Shown: one piece after another, positions 61,976 to 64,000 of the stretch | Layout: every line of letters begins with the position of its first letter | Numbering within the stretch: position 1 is the first letter of the stretch | NCBI GenBank assembly: GCA_902785825.1 | Contig: CACZZZ010000009.1 | Location: 168,631 to 232,630 of the forward strand | Direction: 5' to 3' | Source of the DNA: an uncultured Bacteroidia bacterium | GTDB taxonomy: Bacteria; Bacteroidota; Bacteroidia; Bacteroidales; UBA932 | Length of the DNA: 64,000 nt | Program-made: the position numbers and the translations under genes | Notes under the pieces: model-generated | The model's input: only the letters and a program-made list of their open reading frames with translations | What the model was told of the DNA's origin: nothing | The model's database searches: none

Positions 61976-62584
61976 CTAGTGGTGTGAGCTGAATTCGCAG
62001 CCGCACCAGGTCTGATTGTACAGGGCGCAGGACTTCACAAGAAAGTTCCTGCGCTCTTGCAGTCCACCCTTCCTCCAATTCTGGTTCCACCAAATCACAT
62101 CTGTTTCTTTGACTGCCAAACGCCCGGCTGAATCTACCTGGGCAAGGTCTTTCCAGCGTGAGGAGGCGAGAGTGGTGGTGAGGATGTCGTAGCCATGGGT
62201 CGCCGCATATTTTGCCGCCCTAAGAAGACGGAACCCAAAACAGGCTAAGCACCTTGGACCCCGTTCCGGCCCTGATACCGCGGCACCGGAGAGAGAGCGT
62301 ACGTATTCCAGCCATGCGGCGTGATCGTATTCATCATCAACGACTTCCAGGCCGAATGAGGCAGCGTATCTGGCCAGTTCGTCACGCCGCTTCGTGTATT
62401 CCTCATAGGGAACGATATTCGAGTTACTGAAAAACACACCGGGCCGAAGCCCCTCCTCTACCATCCATTCCAGGATGGCGGTAGAACACGGCGCGCAACA
62501 GCAATGAAGCAGGATCCGGCTCTTTTTCAAGTCGATTCCCTCCGGCACTTCCGGCCTGAAAACACACCCTTCGAAATGGCTCAT
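61976..62584 (-). CDS. queH: Epoxyqueuosine reductase QueH
   Basis: 202 residues from the ATG at 62584; a GTG six codons upstream overlaps the -7 box. ILLHCCCAPCS near residue 25, ARCLACF-like PRCLACFGFRLLRAAKYA near 110, and SSRWKDL near 140, with a terminal CGCEF, fit QueH (former DUF208), a radical-free iron-sulfur reductase that makes queuosine in tRNA. It has two cysteine pairs near the N-terminus for metal and cluster binding. It is divergent from the TPR lipoprotein at the right edge. Confidence 0.9.
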   Translation of the reverse strand: MSHFEGCVFRPEVPEGIDLKKSRILLHCCCAPCSTAILEWMVEEGLRPGVFFSNSNIVPYEEYTKRRDELARYAASFGLEVVDDEYDHAAWLEYVRSLSGAAVSGPERGPRCLACFGFRLLRAAKYAATHGYDILTTTLASSRWKDLAQVDSAGRLAVKETDVIWWNQNWRKGGLQERRNFLVKSCALYNQTWCGCEFSSHH

Positions 62585-62601
62585 ACCATTCACAAATTTC
62601 A

Positions 62602-62609
62602 CAAAAATA
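62602..62609 (-). promoter_or_regulatory. -7 box for queH
   Basis: TATTTTTG on the minus strand fits TAnnTTTG, 17 bases upstream of the ATG at 62584. Confidence 0.55.
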
Positions 62610-62623
62610 TCATTTTATTTCAG

Positions 62624-62631
62624 TAATTTTG
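62624..62631 (+). promoter_or_regulatory. -7 box for the second TPR lipoprotein gene
   Basis: TAATTTTG fits TAnnTTTG and lies 36 bases before the ATG at 62668. It is back to back with the queH box 15 bases away, and a GTGAA/TTCAC inverted repeat follows at 62631-62644. Confidence 0.55.
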
Positions 62632-62667
62632 TGAAGAGATTCACAGAAATTACAATCTATTTTGAAT

Positions 62668-63909
62668 ATGAGACAATGTAAGTTTCTTATTGCGAAATTG
62701 ATGCTCTTGGCAGGAACTCTGCTTTATGTTTCATGCGAAGAGCCGGGAATGTCCGGGCAACTCTCCAGTATAGAATCTTACATCGACACCCGCCCTGACA
62801 GTGCCTTGGTGGCTATCCGCCAGATAGACACCACAGCCCTCCGCAGACGTTCGACAAAGGCCAAGTATTCCCTTCTCCACGCCATAGCGCTGGACAAGAA
62901 TTACATCGACACGGCAGACACCCGCGTCGTGCAGCCCGCCGTTGACTGGTACAGCCGCCACGGGAATCCGGAGGAGAAACTGAAGGCCTGGATGTACCTC
63001 GGCACTGAGCAATATAATAAGGGCGATTATAGAGAAGCGATAGTATCTTTCAATAAAGCTTCTGGGGCATCCGAAATGGTTGACAATCAAAATCTTCTTG
63101 GAATATTGTATTCAAGGATGGCTGATACTTTTTCCAAGACAATGGATTATTCGGTGTCAGAATACTATTTTGACAAAGCGTTGACGTGTTTTCATATTTC
63201 TGGACGTAAAGACCAGGAGCGGCTGGTATGGTTACAAAAGGCGAAAAACAAGCTTCAGTTAAGAAAATGGGAAGAGGCTGATAGTTGTTTTTCAGTTTTG
63301 TTTTCTCAGTTTAGCGAAGACCGGGATTTTATTAAAAATGTTGAAGTTGATTATGCGATGTACCTGTTATCATTGCCGATTTCAAACGAGGCTCTCGCTT
63401 TGTCCTATTTTGAGAACAACACAGATCTGATCAGAAATCGAAAAAGTCTCAACTTAAAAGGAGCCTATGCTTACGCATTGAGTGCTGCAGGTCATAAGGC
63501 TGAATCAGATTCGTTAATGAATCTTGTTTTGTCGAAAGCAGACTCCCACAATCTGTTTTATAATTATTGGAGTCATAGGATACTTAAAAGCGAGAGGGAT
63601 TATAAGGGTGCGTATTATAAGCTTTGGGAGGCTCAGCAAATATCAGATTCCTTGTCTTTGGTATCGCAGTCCGAGTCTGCTGCCAAGGCTCAACTAGAAT
63701 TCAATGAACAGGTCTTATTGAACAATAAACTTAAGAACCGTAATGCTTTATTATTATTTGGCTTCTTTACCCTTCTCTTTTTGTTCGCGACACTTTTTTT
63801 AGTAATACTCCTCAGAATCATACATAAAAAGAAGAAAGAAGAAAAAGAGAAAATGATCTTTACCATAGAGTCGCTTGAGAATCAGTTGTTGACTCTGAGT
63901 GAACCTTAA
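62668..63909 (+). CDS. TPR lipoprotein related to the 9067 regulator, lacking its C-terminal part
   Basis: 413 residues from the ATG at 62668; the TTG two codons upstream is rejected. LLYVSC gives a lipidation Cys at 23. The TPR body matches the 9067 protein in order and motifs (SYIDTRPDSALVAIRQIDT; AWMYLGTEQYNKGDYREA), followed by a membrane helix at about 358-383. It then stops after a short coiled coil, about 130 residues before the paralogue does, so the HTH-like part is absent. The stop is followed by a hairpin with no remnant of the missing region. It may be a signalling partner without a DNA-binding domain, or a truncated copy. Confidence 0.75.
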   Translation: MRQCKFLIAKLMLLAGTLLYVSCEEPGMSGQLSSIESYIDTRPDSALVAIRQIDTTALRRRSTKAKYSLLHAIALDKNYIDTADTRVVQPAVDWYSRHGNPEEKLKAWMYLGTEQYNKGDYREAIVSFNKASGASEMVDNQNLLGILYSRMADTFSKTMDYSVSEYYFDKALTCFHISGRKDQERLVWLQKAKNKLQLRKWEEADSCFSVLFSQFSEDRDFIKNVEVDYAMYLLSLPISNEALALSYFENNTDLIRNRKSLNLKGAYAYALSAAGHKAESDSLMNLVLSKADSHNLFYNYWSHRILKSERDYKGAYYKLWEAQQISDSLSLVSQSESAAKAQLEFNEQVLLNNKLKNRNALLLFGFFTLLFLFATLFLVILLRIIHKKKKEEKEKMIFTIESLENQLLTLSEP

Positions 63910-63937
63910 TTCCGCAAAGCGGATTGCTTAAAAAAAT

Positions 63938-63977
63938 AGCAAGCCCTTGATAAAGAAACCCTTACAAGGGCTTGCGT
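63938..63977 (-). terminator. Hairpin near the right edge, probable terminator for a gene beyond the window
   Basis: GCAAGCCCTT and its complement AAGGGCTTGC form a perfect 10-bp stem with a loop of about 17 bases. On the minus strand a T-rich run follows (the plus strand reads TTAAAAAAATA just before it), so it fits a terminator for a leftward gene entering from the right. On the plus strand no T-run follows. Confidence 0.6.
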
Positions 63978-64000
63978 ATGTCTGTGATTTCACCTAAATT
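63962..64000 (-). CDS. Possible 3' end of a leftward gene cut by the window edge
   Basis: On the minus strand an open frame of 12 codons enters from position 64000 and stops at TAA (63962-63964), reading NLGEITDIRKPL. Its end overlaps the hairpin at 63938-63977, as expected for a terminator at a gene's end. The fragment is too short to identify, and it may be chance. Confidence 0.25.
   Translation of the reverse strand, partial: NLGEITDIRKPL

Noticed and set aside
1..64000. tRNA, rRNA, riboswitch, insertion sequence or prophage genes
   Set aside because: I looked for cloverleaf-like sequences, rRNA motifs, transposases, integrases and known riboswitch cores in the gaps and found none I could support.

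Overview
The window is a chromosomal segment of a Bacteroidota bacterium, most likely order Bacteroidales and gut- or host-associated. The evidence is the recurring Bacteroidota promoter box TAnnTTTG (often with no visible Shine-Dalgarno site), many exported lipoproteins, Bacteroidota-type TonB, fumarate reductase, LptC and DUF3244/DUF5106-like families, and glycosidases suited to host glycans (two GH29, GH31, GH110, sialate O-acetylesterase). I see no rRNA, tRNA, CRISPR array, transposase or phage module. The genus cannot be fixed from the sequence alone.

Layout. 0-3.5 kb: a leftward sugar-acid operon (MFS transporter, SDR dehydrogenase, enolase-superfamily dehydratase). 3.6-9.0 kb: a leftward glycan operon with folK embedded in it (GH29, folK, GH31, GH29). 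9.0-13.1 kb: an AT-rich block with a TPR lipoprotein regulator and three small secreted proteins, followed by a repeat-dense gap. 13.5-18.1 kb: a leftward nucleoside/ADP-ribose operon (nucleoside hydrolase, ribokinase, Tat-exported phosphoesterase, ADP-ribosylglycohydrolase). 18.1-25.2 kb: housekeeping genes (sufS, a SufE-SufT fusion, ruvA, mnmG, ybeY, tonB, hflX), with two parS-like sites inside sufS and mnmG. 25.2-28.5 kb: a polysaccharide-export ABC ATPase between two related nucleotidyltransferase-fold proteins. 28.5-33.4 kb: frdB, frdA, an Ntn hydrolase and ruvB. 33.6-43.0 kb: mfd, coaX, an outer-membrane protein, a TPR protein, lptC and a PpiD/SurA-like isomerase. 43-52.5 kb: a small lipoprotein, ychF, an exported phosphatase-fold protein, galK, a CpXC protein, a YeiH-type transporter and a very large protease/propeller/barrel protein. 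52.6-61.7 kb: a rightward run (DUF5106 thioredoxin-like lipoprotein, galM, thyA, folA, two sodium:solute symporters, sialate O-acetylesterase). The last kilobases hold a PLDc_N-like peptide, queH and a second, shorter TPR lipoprotein.

The most striking object is at 57239-60262. A complete neurotransmitter:sodium symporter (NSS) is joined in frame to a complete GH110-type alpha-1,3-galactosidase, and the last membrane helix doubles as a lipobox-like sequence. With galK, galM, the fucosidases and the esterase, it suggests an organism that trims galactose-, fucose- and sialate-bearing host glycans. No SusC/SusD pair is present in the window.

Other points of note are a family of short palindromic repeats, one copy of which lies in the GH31 coding sequence and one in sufS next to a parS-like site; frdAB without an adjacent cytochrome b gene; and paired catalytically intact and degenerate nucleotidyltransferase paralogues. 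Several starts were moved downstream from TTG or GTG codons to an ATG in the same frame, because the upstream codon overlaps a promoter box or precedes the signal peptide.
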